A program made the position numbers and the translations under genes. DNA of 64,000 bases from Bradyrhizobium hereditatis (GTDB lineage: Bacteria > Pseudomonadota > Alphaproteobacteria > Rhizobiales > Xanthobacteraceae): contig NZ_JAGKJK010000010.1 in assembly GCF_020329435.1 (NCBI RefSeq), positions 124,001 through 188,000 of the forward strand, in the 5' to 3' direction. Numbering within the stretch: the first letter of the stretch is position 1; every line of letters begins with the position of its first letter. Below, piece by piece: positions 17,166 to 26,338 of this stretch. The notes below the pieces were generated by a model that was not told where the DNA came from, ran no database searches, and saw nothing but the letters and a program-made list of their open reading frames with translations.

Positions 17166-18131
17166 ATGCGCCGAATCCTGCTTTCGACATTGAAGATATT
17201 GGTCTCGGCGGCGCTCCTCTACTTCTCGCTGCGCAAGGTCGATCTGGCCGACCTCGTCGCCCGCATCGACGTATCAAGCCTTGGCTGGATCGGGGCCGCG
17301 ATCGCCGTCACGTTCCTGCAAATCTTCATCGGCGTTTTGCGCTGGCGCGAGATCAGTGCCGAATGCGGCGCGCCGCTGCCGATCCGCCAGGCGATGCGCT
17401 TCAATGTGATAGGAACCTTCTTCAACCAGACGCTGCCCTCCTCGATCGGCGGTGACGCTGTCAGGCTGTGGCTGGTGGCCCGCAACGGCGCCGGCTGGCG
17501 CGCGGCGACCTATTCCATCTTCGTCGACCGTGCCATCGGCTTGATCGCGCTCGCCGTGGTCATCGTGGCGAGCCTGCCCTGGAGCTATCGCCTGATTACC
17601 GATCCCCACGGCAGATCGGCGCTGTTGCTCGTCGATTTCGCAGCGCTGGCCGGCGGCCTCGGGTTTCTCCTGCTCGGCAGGCTCAAATGGCCGTGGCTGA
17701 AGCACTGGTGGGGCACCCATCATATTCACGCCTGCTCTGTCATCGCCAACCGCGTGCTGTTCAGCCGCGTTCACGGCCCGAAAGTCGCGGTGCTGTCGCT
17801 GCTCGTACACGTGCTTGCCGTCGTGATCGCCTGGTGCGTGGTGCAGTCGATCGCAGCCCCCGTGGTGTTCGGCCAGATTTTCCAGCTCGTTCCTCCCGTG
17901 ATGCTGATCACCATGCTGCCGATCTCGATTGCCGGCTGGGGTGTCCGCGAGGCCACCATGGGGCTGGCGTTCGGTTATGCCGGTCTGATGGCCAATGAAG
18001 GCGTCAATATCTCGCTGCTCTATGGCGCGGTATCCTTCATCGTCGGCTTGATCGGCGGCTTGGTCTGGATCCTCAGCGCCGAGAAGGCCGCGCAAGGTGC
18101 GGTGCCGATCGAAGTTCCCCAAAAATCGTAA
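17166..18131 (+). CDS. Lysylphosphatidylglycerol synthase TM-region/flippase-like membrane protein
   Basis: A 321-residue integral membrane protein with about eight hydrophobic segments of the UPF0104 (AglD/MprF-N-terminal-like) family; the GDAVRLWLVARNG stretch and the late SIAGWGVREATMGLAFG motif are family marks. Relatives either move lipids or lipid-linked sugars or act with polysaccharide genes; no catalytic domain is attached. Start at ATG 17166 is preferred because the membrane sequence begins right after it; frames open upstream to 17016 but add residues unlike the family. Only 17 bases separate it from the WecA-like gene, so the two are an operon. Confidence 0.85.
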   Translation: MRRILLSTLKILVSAALLYFSLRKVDLADLVARIDVSSLGWIGAAIAVTFLQIFIGVLRWREISAECGAPLPIRQAMRFNVIGTFFNQTLPSSIGGDAVRLWLVARNGAGWRAATYSIFVDRAIGLIALAVVIVASLPWSYRLITDPHGRSALLLVDFAALAGGLGFLLLGRLKWPWLKHWWGTHHIHACSVIANRVLFSRVHGPKVAVLSLLVHVLAVVIAWCVVQSIAAPVVFGQIFQLVPPVMLITMLPISIAGWGVREATMGLAFGYAGLMANEGVNISLLYGAVSFIVGLIGGLVWILSAEKAAQGAVPIEVPQKS

Positions 18132-18148
18132 CGCTCCGCGCGGTTAGA

Positions 18149-19171
18149 ATGGCCAATTCGCAACTATTGCTGTCGTTTGCCGCAGCGGTGCCCGCTGCGC
18201 TGCTATCAGGCGTCCTGACATGGGCGATCCGACCACTGATGGTGCGGATCGCGCTGGCAAAGCCGAATGCGCGCTCCTCCCACCGGGTGCCAACGCCGCA
18301 AGGTGCGGGCATTGCGGTGATCGCGGCCACGCTGATCTCCGCTGTCGCTGCCATCGCGCTCGTCGGGATGGCGCAGACGACCATTCCGATCGCCGTCTTT
18401 GGCGCGACTATGTTCATCGCGGCCGTGGGCCTTGCCGATGACGTCAAATCCATACCCGTCGTGCCGCGGCTGTTGCTGCAGGGGATCGCCGTCGCGGCAG
18501 TCATCTTTGCCGCGCCGGAAACGCTGCGAATCGCTCCGGCCTGCCCGCTCTGGATCGAGCGCGGCCTGTTATTGCTCGCAGGCCTGTGGTTCGTGAATCT
18601 CGTCAACTTCATGGACGGCCTCGACCTGATGACGGCAGCCGAGATCGTTCCAATCGCCGGTGCGCTCGTCCTGCTCGGCTGGCTCATCGACCTTCCGGCG
18701 TCTGTGACGATCACTGCCGCGGCGCTGTTCGGGGCGATGCTTGGCTTCGCGCCTTTCAACCGGCCGGTCGCAAAAATCTTTCTCGGCGATGTCGGCAGCT
18801 TGCCGATTGGCCTGCTCGTCGGCTGGTGCCTGCTGCAGCTCGCCTGGCATCAGCACGTGACCGCCGCGCTGTTGCTGCCGCTCTATTATCTTTCCGATGC
18901 CACCGTCACGCTGTTCCGACGCATGGCGCGGCGCGAGCCGTTCTGGGCGGCGCATCGCACCCACTTCTACCAGCGCGCCACCGACAACGGCTTCTCGGTG
19001 CGGCAAGTGGTGGGTGAGGTGTTCGCACTCAATCTTCTGCTGGCCGCGCTGGCGATCGGTTCGGTCATGACGTCGTCGACCACGGTCGCCATCCTGCTTT
19101 TCGCAGTCGGCGGCATCGCCACGGCGTTCCTGATGCGCCGCTTCTCGCGGCCGCGGCCGTCCGCTGGTTAA
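18149..19171 (+). CDS. WecA/MraY-like polyprenyl-phosphate sugar-1-phosphate transferase
   Basis: A 340-residue membrane enzyme with about ten hydrophobic segments that puts the first sugar-phosphate on undecaprenyl phosphate. The family motifs are intact: LADDVKS (Mg-binding Asp pair), NFMDGLDLM, and FLGDVGSLPIG with the catalytic Asp, followed by the cytoplasmic RREPFWAAHRTHFYQR loop. It is the likely initiating transferase for the O-antigen or capsule made by this region. Its stop overlaps the convergent glycosyltransferase gene by four bases. Confidence 0.93.
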   Translation: MANSQLLLSFAAAVPAALLSGVLTWAIRPLMVRIALAKPNARSSHRVPTPQGAGIAVIAATLISAVAAIALVGMAQTTIPIAVFGATMFIAAVGLADDVKSIPVVPRLLLQGIAVAAVIFAAPETLRIAPACPLWIERGLLLLAGLWFVNLVNFMDGLDLMTAAEIVPIAGALVLLGWLIDLPASVTITAAALFGAMLGFAPFNRPVAKIFLGDVGSLPIGLLVGWCLLQLAWHQHVTAALLLPLYYLSDATVTLFRRMARREPFWAAHRTHFYQRATDNGFSVRQVVGEVFALNLLLAALAIGSVMTSSTTVAILLFAVGGIATAFLMRRFSRPRPSAG

Positions 19172-20364
19172 GGTCTCTTTGCGAGTTCGGAGATCAGGCT
19201 GGCGTACCCGGTGATGGCCGTGTTGAAATCGTAACGCCTGGATATCTCGGTCGCACGTTCGGCCCTCTGCGTGTCGTCCGAACCTGCCGCGCGACGCACC
19301 GTCTCGGCCAGTTCATCCGCCCTGCCCGGCGCCACGACCCAGCCGATATCGTGCTCGGTCACCGTCAACGCCGCCTCGGCGTCCACTTCGGAAACCAGGA
19401 TCACCGGACGGCCGATCGCCAGCAAATTGTAGAACCGGCTCGGCACCGATACGCCGGCGACATTCTTGCGGTAGGGAATGATCCAGGCATTGGCGGCCGA
19501 CAGAAACGTCTCCAGCTGCTCGTCCTCGACGCGGTCCACCAATGTGACGTTGGGAAGCTTGGCTTCGCCCTGCATGGCCTTCAACCGGTCGAAACCCATT
19601 CCCCAGCCCGACAGCAGAAAATGAATGTCGCCGTTATCGCGCAAGAGACGTGCGGCCTCGAACACGATGACGGGATCATGGGTAAAGCCGAGATTGCCGG
19701 ATAGCCCGACAACGTAGCGGGCGGAAAGCGCGCGGCGATACGGATTATCAGGCGTGATGGCGCGAACGCCGGGTGCAAGCGTCGCCCAGTTCGGAATGAA
19801 ACGGATCTTGTCGCTGGTCACTCCGCTATAACGCAGCAAGAGCTTTTCGGTATCGCGGCCGATGATGACGATGGCGTCGAGCGCGCGAAACATCGGTGCG
19901 TTCAGGGCATGCATGGCCTTCGCCAGTAGCGAATCCGGCTTCAGGAGGCCCGCCATGATGAGGACGTCGGGGTAGAGATCGTGCATGACCAGCACCGATC
20001 TCGCGCCTTTCAGTTTCACGGCGGCGGCAAACGCGTAAGGCAGCATAAAGGGAGCTGGAACGGTGAGCGTGACGTCGCCGCGCCGCAGCCGCGCCAGCAT
20101 CGCAACGAACGTCCTCGCCGTGAACAGCAGTTCGGCCAAAGCGCGCTTGAGCAACGCGGCCTTGCCGGGCATCCAGTTCCTGACCTCGATGACCTCAGGC
20201 TTGCCGGCAGCCGCCGCGGTGGCGGAGCCTGCCGTTCCCGACAGCACCAGAACGTCGGCGTCTTGCGCCACGCGCTCTGAAATCGCCGCCATGATGGCGG
20301 CCGTCGTGCTCGGATCCGGCGGATAGTGCTGGCTGACGACGACGACTTTGCCCGATTTCTGCAT
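19168..20364 (-). CDS. Glycosyltransferase family 4, WbuB-like
   Basis: About 398 residues. A GT-B fold retaining transferase; the N-terminal VVVSQHYPPDPS start, the HDLYPDV motif and the C-terminal PSRFYNLLAIGRPVI region, where the usual E7E motif lies, match WbuB-type amino-sugar transferases of O-antigen clusters. It should add a sugar to the lipid-linked chain on the cytoplasmic face. I begin at ATG 20364; a GTG at 20403 is also in frame and would bring it within nine bases of the CapD-like gene, so the start is uncertain. It is in the same orientation as, and follows, that gene. Confidence 0.88.
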   Translation of the reverse strand: MQKSGKVVVVSQHYPPDPSTTAAIMAAISERVAQDADVLVLSGTAGSATAAAAGKPEVIEVRNWMPGKAALLKRALAELLFTARTFVAMLARLRRGDVTLTVPAPFMLPYAFAAAVKLKGARSVLVMHDLYPDVLIMAGLLKPDSLLAKAMHALNAPMFRALDAIVIIGRDTEKLLLRYSGVTSDKIRFIPNWATLAPGVRAITPDNPYRRALSARYVVGLSGNLGFTHDPVIVFEAARLLRDNGDIHFLLSGWGMGFDRLKAMQGEAKLPNVTLVDRVEDEQLETFLSAANAWIIPYRKNVAGVSVPSRFYNLLAIGRPVILVSEVDAEAALTVTEHDIGWVVAPGRADELAETVRRAAGSDDTQRAERATEISRRYDFNTAITGYASLISELAKRP

Positions 20365-20412
20365 GATGGCTTTTCGAAGCGGCTGCGCATTGTGCGCGAG
20401 CACTGAACAAGA

Positions 20413-22329
20413 TCAGGCGGCGTGCGATCCGAATTCAGGCACGGCATCCTTGAGCACCGCACGGATGGTGGAACGGTCGTCCCGCGCAATCGCCTCCTCC
20501 AGCGCCGCGAGCCATTTGCGCAATGTCTGCATCGGCGGTTCGTTCGGCTTGGCCGCCATGATGCCGGCAACCCCAATCTCCACCGGCGGCTCTTCGCTCG
20601 CGAACAGGATCTCATTCAGCCGCTCGCCCGGCCGCATGCCGGTGAACACAATCTCAATATCGATGCCGGGCTCGAGGCCGGACAGGCGGATCATTCGCTC
20701 GGCCATCTCCACGATCTTGACCGGCTGTCCCATATTGAGCACGTAGACGGACACATCCGGCCGCGCCGGCGTCAGCGCATGCGTCGCTGCGGTCAGCACG
20801 AGATCGCAGGCTTCGCGGATGGTCATGAAATAGCGGACCATGTCCGGATGCGTCACCGTGACCGGGCCGCCGGCCTCGATCTGCGCCTTGAATTTCGGCA
20901 CCACCGATCCGTTGGAGGCGAGCACGTTGCCGAAGCGCACCGAAATCAGCCGCATGTGCGGCTTGCCGCCCGATTGTGTCATCAGGTCGTGATCGAGCGC
21001 CTGGCAATACATTTCAGCAAAGCGCTTAGTCAGGCCCAGCATCGAGACCGGCTCGATCGCCTTGTCGGTCGAGATCATCACCATCGCCTCAGCGCCCGCC
21101 GCCTGCGCGGCATCGGCGACGTTGACGGAGCCGAAGATGTTGGTCTTGACGCCCTCGCTCCAGTCGCGCTCGAGGATCGGCACGTGCTTGAGCGCCGCGG
21201 CATGAAACACGATGTCGGGCTTGAATTCCTTCATCAGGTTCATGATCCGGTCGCGATCGCGGATATCGGCAATGCGGCCCTCGATGGCGGCATTGGTGGC
21301 ACGCGCCGTCAGCGCCTCGGTGACCGCATAAAGCGCCGGTTCCGAATGTTCGATCACCAATAGACGCGCCGCGCCGAAAGTCGCAACGCGGTCGCAAATC
21401 TCTGAACCGATCGAGCCACCACCGCCGGTGACGATCACCGCCTTGCCTCGCACCAAGGCTTCGAGCCGCGCATAGTCGATCTTCTCACTCGGTCGCAGCA
21501 GGAGATCCTCGACGGCGACGTTGGTCAGGCGCGGCACGTCGCCGCTTTCGAGCGACGGCAGGCGACTGACGAATAGGCCAAGCCGCTTGGCCCGCATCAG
21601 AACCGCCTCGGGATGGGCCTCCGGTTCGAACGCCGACGGGGTCATGACCATCCGAGAAATCGGCTTTCCCCGCCCGGCATAGTCGCGGATCACGTCCTCG
21701 ATATCGTCGATGCCTCCGAGCACGGGCACGTTGCGGATCGATTGTCCGCGGTCCGCGGCCGACGGCGACAGCACGCCGATCGGCCAAAGCTGCTTGACGG
21801 CGCCGCTCTCGATGGCGCGGAGCAGCACCTCCGCATCGGCCGCGCGACCGATCAACAACGTCGGCGACGCGCCTTCGGTCCGGGCATGGCGGCGAACACG
21901 GGTGTAACGGAAATAACGGTAGCCGAAGCGCAGCGCACTCAGCGTGAAGACCTGGAGGAACCAGTAGAGAACGATGGTGATACGGCCAAACAGCACCGGC
22001 GCCTTGCCGCCCGATGCTCCGAAAATGAAGGCATAGTCCAGCACGACCAGTGCTACCGTCAGAACGGTCGCCACGCGCAGGATGTTCAGCGCGTCGGGGA
22101 GCGAAATGAACCGCCATTTCGTCGTCGTCAGATTGAAGACGTAGCAGATCACGACGCTGAAAGCGACGAACAGCGGTAGAATACGCAGCACCAGCGGCAG
22201 GCGCTCATAGAACGCCTCGCCGCCATCGAATCTCAAGTAGAAGCTCGCAAGCAACGCAACCGCCGTCGCCAGCGCGTCATGCGCTGCGATCAGGTAATTG
22301 CGACGGGTCAGTTGCGAAAGAGGTGTCAT
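20413..22329 (-). CDS. CapD/FlaA1-like nucleoside-diphosphate-sugar dehydratase/epimerase
   Basis: The 638-residue protein has four hydrophobic segments in its first 130 residues, a CoA-binding-like region, and a C-terminal SDR domain starting at VTGGGGSIGSEIC near residue 294. This is the domain order of WbpM/CapD 4,6-dehydratases that act on UDP-GlcNAc and make precursors of deoxy-amino sugars. The usual catalytic Tyr is not obvious in the region MISTDKAIEPVSMLGLTKR, where Met takes its place as in WbpM-like enzymes; the lysine is kept. It probably feeds the WecA-like and group 4 transferases next to it. Confidence 0.93.
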   Translation of the reverse strand: MTPLSQLTRRNYLIAAHDALATAVALLASFYLRFDGGEAFYERLPLVLRILPLFVAFSVVICYVFNLTTTKWRFISLPDALNILRVATVLTVALVVLDYAFIFGASGGKAPVLFGRITIVLYWFLQVFTLSALRFGYRYFRYTRVRRHARTEGASPTLLIGRAADAEVLLRAIESGAVKQLWPIGVLSPSAADRGQSIRNVPVLGGIDDIEDVIRDYAGRGKPISRMVMTPSAFEPEAHPEAVLMRAKRLGLFVSRLPSLESGDVPRLTNVAVEDLLLRPSEKIDYARLEALVRGKAVIVTGGGGSIGSEICDRVATFGAARLLVIEHSEPALYAVTEALTARATNAAIEGRIADIRDRDRIMNLMKEFKPDIVFHAAALKHVPILERDWSEGVKTNIFGSVNVADAAQAAGAEAMVMISTDKAIEPVSMLGLTKRFAEMYCQALDHDLMTQSGGKPHMRLISVRFGNVLASNGSVVPKFKAQIEAGGPVTVTHPDMVRYFMTIREACDLVLTAATHALTPARPDVSVYVLNMGQPVKIVEMAERMIRLSGLEPGIDIEIVFTGMRPGERLNEILFASEEPPVEIGVAGIMAAKPNEPPMQTLRKWLAALEEAIARDDRSTIRAVLKDAVPEFGSHAA

Positions 22330-22411
22330 TCCAATGGTCGGCGGCGAAACGGAGGATTCGTGGCAGGTCCTTAGTCCGCTGATATCTTATCTGCGGCGTG
22401 CATGCCAGCGA

Positions 22412-23710
22412 TCATGGCCGAACAATTTCGGGAGGTTCCCTGGCCTCGTCACGAGATCTGGCGCGCAACACCATGCCGCCGGCCACCCCGACGCCCAGCA
22501 CATACATCCAACCTTCATGAAAATCGGAGATGTGTGAGTTGAAAAGCGAGGTGAAAATATTCTGTACGACGACCAGCAATCCGATCCAGGCCACTAGCCC
22601 GTCGCCGCGAAATAGCCGCAGATGCACCCACCACATCGCGTATAGCAGGATGATCCCGGCGATGCCCCATTGAACCGCGATGTTCAGTGTCTGGTTGTGT
22701 GGATTGTTGATGATCTGTCCTGTGGCGCTGACGGTGCTGCCGGTGGCAGCCCGCTCGAACAATCTCTGTGTCGAACCGGTGCCATGCCCGATCACTGGCG
22801 CCTCGGCAAAGAAGCGAAGCGACTTCTTCCAAAACTCGAGTCGCAATCCGAGTGCGGTTGGGACATTTTCCGTCGTGTAGAGCCGGTAGTCACGGGAGAA
22901 GGTATTGACCGTCTGTTGCAGTTGCGGCGACGTGGCGAAGGCCAGCGCCGCGATGACGGCCAGTCCGGCGAACATCAACAAGCTGGTTCGCCATTTCAGG
23001 TGAAGCACGGCGAACACCGCAAGCATGATCGGGATCGTGACCATCGCCGTTCGCGAGACGATGACAAACGACATATTGAGGATGAAGCCGAGCGAGATTG
23101 CGCCCAGCATCAGCGCCAGCCAGAGCCGCTTCGCCTGCACAAGGCGGATGATCGGATAGGCCAGCGCCACCGCACACAGCGCGAACTCCTGGCTCTGGGC
23201 GATGTAGTTCTTGACGAAGATACCGCGTCCCCCGGCTTCGCCGGGCGCCTTCAGCGAAAGGCTGGGCTCGATCGCCACTAGCCACGACACGATCATCAGC
23301 AGGACACAGGAGACCAGGAACGCGATAAAGACCCACATCCCGCGGGATGACCGTTCAAAATGATAGAACAGCCCCGGCAACACCAGAAGCTTCAGCATGT
23401 GACCGAGGGCATAGAACCGGGTGCCCCACGCCGCGTCCGACCAGAGCGTGCCGACGGCAGCAAGACCAGCCAGCGCCAACGGCAGATAGCAGATCGGCTG
23501 CGCTAGGAATCGCGCAAAAGCCCGCCAGTCCATCACCCAGGCCATGGCGCCGAGCCAACAAGGTACGAAAATTCCCGGCAGGGTCGTGGACCACGGCAGC
23601 GTGAGCACCGCCAGAATGGCGAAGACATCTGCGACCGTCGTCCACGTCGCCTGGTCACGCCAATCCCGCCGTTTCCGCGGCTCCAGCACCGGCATCGCAT
23701 CCACGCTCAT
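22412..23710 (-). CDS. O-antigen ligase family membrane protein
   Basis: The 432-residue protein has about eleven hydrophobic segments and a long periplasmic loop (roughly residues 245-340) of the Wzy_C type; the IGHGTGSTQRLF and NNPHNQTLNIAVQWG stretches contain the conserved RxxxG-like and His residues of O-antigen ligases and polymerases. It either joins O-antigen to lipid A-core or polymerises repeat units; sequence alone does not separate WaaL from Wzy. Its start overlaps the hldE stop by four bases (ATGA), so the two are translated together. Confidence 0.9.
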   Translation of the reverse strand: MSVDAMPVLEPRKRRDWRDQATWTTVADVFAILAVLTLPWSTTLPGIFVPCWLGAMAWVMDWRAFARFLAQPICYLPLALAGLAAVGTLWSDAAWGTRFYALGHMLKLLVLPGLFYHFERSSRGMWVFIAFLVSCVLLMIVSWLVAIEPSLSLKAPGEAGGRGIFVKNYIAQSQEFALCAVALAYPIIRLVQAKRLWLALMLGAISLGFILNMSFVIVSRTAMVTIPIMLAVFAVLHLKWRTSLLMFAGLAVIAALAFATSPQLQQTVNTFSRDYRLYTTENVPTALGLRLEFWKKSLRFFAEAPVIGHGTGSTQRLFERAATGSTVSATGQIINNPHNQTLNIAVQWGIAGIILLYAMWWVHLRLFRGDGLVAWIGLLVVVQNIFTSLFNSHISDFHEGWMYVLGVGVAGGMVLRARSRDEAREPPEIVRP

Positions 23711-25179
23711 GTCTTGCCTCCCCGCGCGCGGCCGACCAGCGATGTCGTGCTGTGGCCGGGCAGAATGTCGACGAGCATGACCTGGCCGCCGGCCGCCTCG
23801 ACGATCTCATGGCCGACGACCTGCTCGCGGGTATAGTCGCCGCCCTTGACCAGCACGCTCGGCCGCACTTTCGTGATCAGATTGATCGGCGTGTCTTCCT
23901 CGAAGATCGCGACGAGATCGACGGCCTCCAGCGCCGCCAACACTTCGGCGCGCGCGCGCTCGTCCTGCACGGGCCGCCCCTCGCCTTTCAGCCGCTTCAC
24001 CGACGCATCGCTGTTCAGACCGACTATCAGGCGGTCGCAAGCGCCGCGCGCCGCCGTCAGCACCTTGACGTGGCCGGGGTGCAGAATGTCGAAGCAGCCA
24101 TTGGTGAAGCCGATGCGCAATCCCTGCCGGCGCCAGTCCTCAAGATGCGCATCGAGATCGCCGCCAGCAGGCACGATCTTCTCTTCGGCCGCGAGCGAGG
24201 CATGCGGCAGGATCTTCCGCCGCAGTTCCGCCGCGGTCACGGTCGCGGTGCCCTTCTTGCCGACAGTTACGGCCGCCGCCGCATTCGCTACCCGTAGCGC
24301 GGTCTCCCAATCGGCCTTGGCCGCCAGCGACAGCGCAAGCGCCGCGACCACCGTATCGCCCGCGCCTGACACGTCACGCACCTTGACCGGCAGCGCCGGC
24401 ACGTGGATGGCTTCGCCGCCGCGCAGCACCAGCGTCATGCCGTGCTCGCTCTGCGTCACCAGCATGGCCTCGCAATCGGCTAGATACATCGCGTCCTGCG
24501 CCGCACCCGCAATGTTCTGCTCAGTATCGGCACGGCTGCGTGTAGCCTCCGCAAATTCCTTGCGGTTGGGCGTCAGCAGCGTGGCGCCGCGGTAGATCGC
24601 GAAATTAGCGCTTTTGGGATCGACGATCACGCCCTTGCCAAGCTTCTTGGCGGCATCGATGATGTTGCGGATGACGCGCGCCGTCAGCACGCCTTTGGCG
24701 TAGTCGGATAGCAGCACGATATCGGCGCGCGGCAGGTGCGGCAGGACGGCGTCGATCAGCCGTTGTTCGGTCGCCGGCGAGGCTGGCGTCGCCAGCTCCC
24801 AATCCGCGCGCAGCATGTGGGTGGAAAAATGCTCGGAAACGAAGCGCACCTTGCGCGTCGTCGGTCGGGAAGAATCCGAGACCAGCACCGCCTCGATCAG
24901 CTTCTCCTGCGCCAGATCGGCCTTCAGTTTCGCGCCCGCCTCGTCCTCGCCGACCAGGCCGGCAAAGATGCAGCGCCCGCCGAGAGAAGCGATGTTGCGC
25001 GCGACATTGCCGGCGCCGCCGACATTGCTCTCGCTGCGCTGGACGGCGATGACGGGCGCCGGCGCTTCCGGCGAAACACGCGACACCTCGCCATAGACGA
25101 ACTCGTCGAGCATGAGATCGCCGACGCAGAGCACGGTCTGACGGCGGATCGCCTGGCTGAGGGCTTCGAAATCGAACAT
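23707..25179 (-). CDS. hldE: Bifunctional heptose-7-phosphate kinase / heptose-1-phosphate adenylyltransferase
   Basis: A 490-residue fusion that performs two steps of ADP-heptose synthesis for the LPS inner core. The N-terminal ribokinase-type domain (about 1-330) has GDLMLDEFVYG, the GGAGNVARN substrate motif and the DVSGAGDT anion hole with the catalytic Asp. The C-terminal nucleotidyltransferase has TNGCFDILHPGHV near residue 355 with its HxGH motif. Length fits the family. It is 18 bases after hldD. gmhA and gmhB, needed before and between its steps, are not in the window. Confidence 0.96.
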   Translation of the reverse strand: MFDFEALSQAIRRQTVLCVGDLMLDEFVYGEVSRVSPEAPAPVIAVQRSESNVGGAGNVARNIASLGGRCIFAGLVGEDEAGAKLKADLAQEKLIEAVLVSDSSRPTTRKVRFVSEHFSTHMLRADWELATPASPATEQRLIDAVLPHLPRADIVLLSDYAKGVLTARVIRNIIDAAKKLGKGVIVDPKSANFAIYRGATLLTPNRKEFAEATRSRADTEQNIAGAAQDAMYLADCEAMLVTQSEHGMTLVLRGGEAIHVPALPVKVRDVSGAGDTVVAALALSLAAKADWETALRVANAAAAVTVGKKGTATVTAAELRRKILPHASLAAEEKIVPAGGDLDAHLEDWRRQGLRIGFTNGCFDILHPGHVKVLTAARGACDRLIVGLNSDASVKRLKGEGRPVQDERARAEVLAALEAVDLVAIFEEDTPINLITKVRPSVLVKGGDYTREQVVGHEIVEAAGGQVMLVDILPGHSTTSLVGRARGGKT

Positions 25180-25197
25180 CTGTCTATCCGTTGCCCG

Positions 25198-26175
25198 TCA
25201 GCGAAAGCGATCGCTGCGATTGAGGAAATTCTTCACGTAGGTCTCGATCGCGTCTTCGAGCGCGGTGAAGCCGCCATTATATCCGGCGTGCAGCAGCCGA
25301 TCGACTTCGCTCTGGGTGAAGTATTGATAGCTGCCACGGATAGCTTCCGGCATGTCAACATACTGGATGTTCGGTTTGGCGCCGAGCGCGGCATAGGCCG
25401 ACAACATCAGGTCGCGAAAGCTGCGCGCGGTGCCAGTGCCGACGTTGAAGATGCCGCTGACGGCAGGTGTTCCGAGCAGCCACATCATCACGCGCACGAC
25501 GTCGTCGACATAGATGAAGTCGCGCCGCTGGTCACCGTCGGCGATGCCTTCCCGGTGCGACTTGAACAGTTGCACGGGACGCCCGTCCTTGATGTCGTCG
25601 AAGCGGCGCGCCAGCACGCTCATCATCGTGCCCTTATGATATTCGTTGGGGCCGAACACGTTGAAGAACTTGAGCCCGGCCCATTGCGGCGGCAGCCGCT
25701 CGCCGCGCGCGGCGCGCTCGGCGACCGCCATGTCGAACAGATGCTTGCTCCAACCGTAGAGGTTCATCGGCCGCAGCTTCTTGAGCGCATCCATGGATTG
25801 GTCGTCGGCGAATCCCTGTTCGCCGTCACCATAGGTTGCCGCCGAGGATGCGTAGATCAGTGGAGTGCCGCTCGCCGTGCACCACTCGAGCAGCCGCATC
25901 GACAGGCGGAAATTGGTCTCGATCACGAGATCACCGTCGGTCGCCGTGGTCTCGGAGATGGCGCCGAGGTGAATGACGGCCTCGAGCCGGCGGCCCTTCA
26001 GCCAGTCCATCAGCTCCGTAGGCGGCACGAAATCGGCGAGCCGGCGCTTGGCCAGGTTGCGCCATTTGCCGTCATGGCCGAGCACGTCGCACACGGCCAC
26101 GTCCCGGCCGGCGTCATTCAACGCAGCCACGACGTTCGATCCGATAAAACCGGCGCCCCCGGTCACCAGCAGCAT
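25198..26175 (-). CDS. hldD: ADP-L-glycero-D-manno-heptose 6-epimerase
   Basis: A 325-residue SDR enzyme that inverts C6 of ADP-heptose. The NAD(P) motif TGGAGFIGSNVV begins at once, the segment LGHDGKWRNLAKRRLADFV is particular to HldD, and the YGWSKHLFD region carries the Tyr-Lys pair. I chose the ATG at 26175, which has AGGGG nine bases before it and matches the usual N-terminus; the ATG at 26190 adds five residues. It starts the hldD-hldE-ligase operon and diverges from the heptosyltransferase gene. Confidence 0.95.
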   Translation of the reverse strand: MLLVTGGAGFIGSNVVAALNDAGRDVAVCDVLGHDGKWRNLAKRRLADFVPPTELMDWLKGRRLEAVIHLGAISETTATDGDLVIETNFRLSMRLLEWCTASGTPLIYASSAATYGDGEQGFADDQSMDALKKLRPMNLYGWSKHLFDMAVAERAARGERLPPQWAGLKFFNVFGPNEYHKGTMMSVLARRFDDIKDGRPVQLFKSHREGIADGDQRRDFIYVDDVVRVMMWLLGTPAVSGIFNVGTGTARSFRDLMLSAYAALGAKPNIQYVDMPEAIRGSYQYFTQSEVDRLLHAGYNGGFTALEDAIETYVKNFLNRSDRFR

Positions 26176-26338
26176 GCCATCCCCTGCCATGATTGTCGGG
26201 CAAAGCTTTGCCCCACTCCCGCGCGGCAGGCAACTTCGCTTGTGGGGAGAATGAAAGCCCCGTCGAACCCGGCTTTACGTGTTCATGCAGAGCGGTTACC
26301 GACGGACCGCAATCAGTTAGCGCCAATGCAGTCAAGAT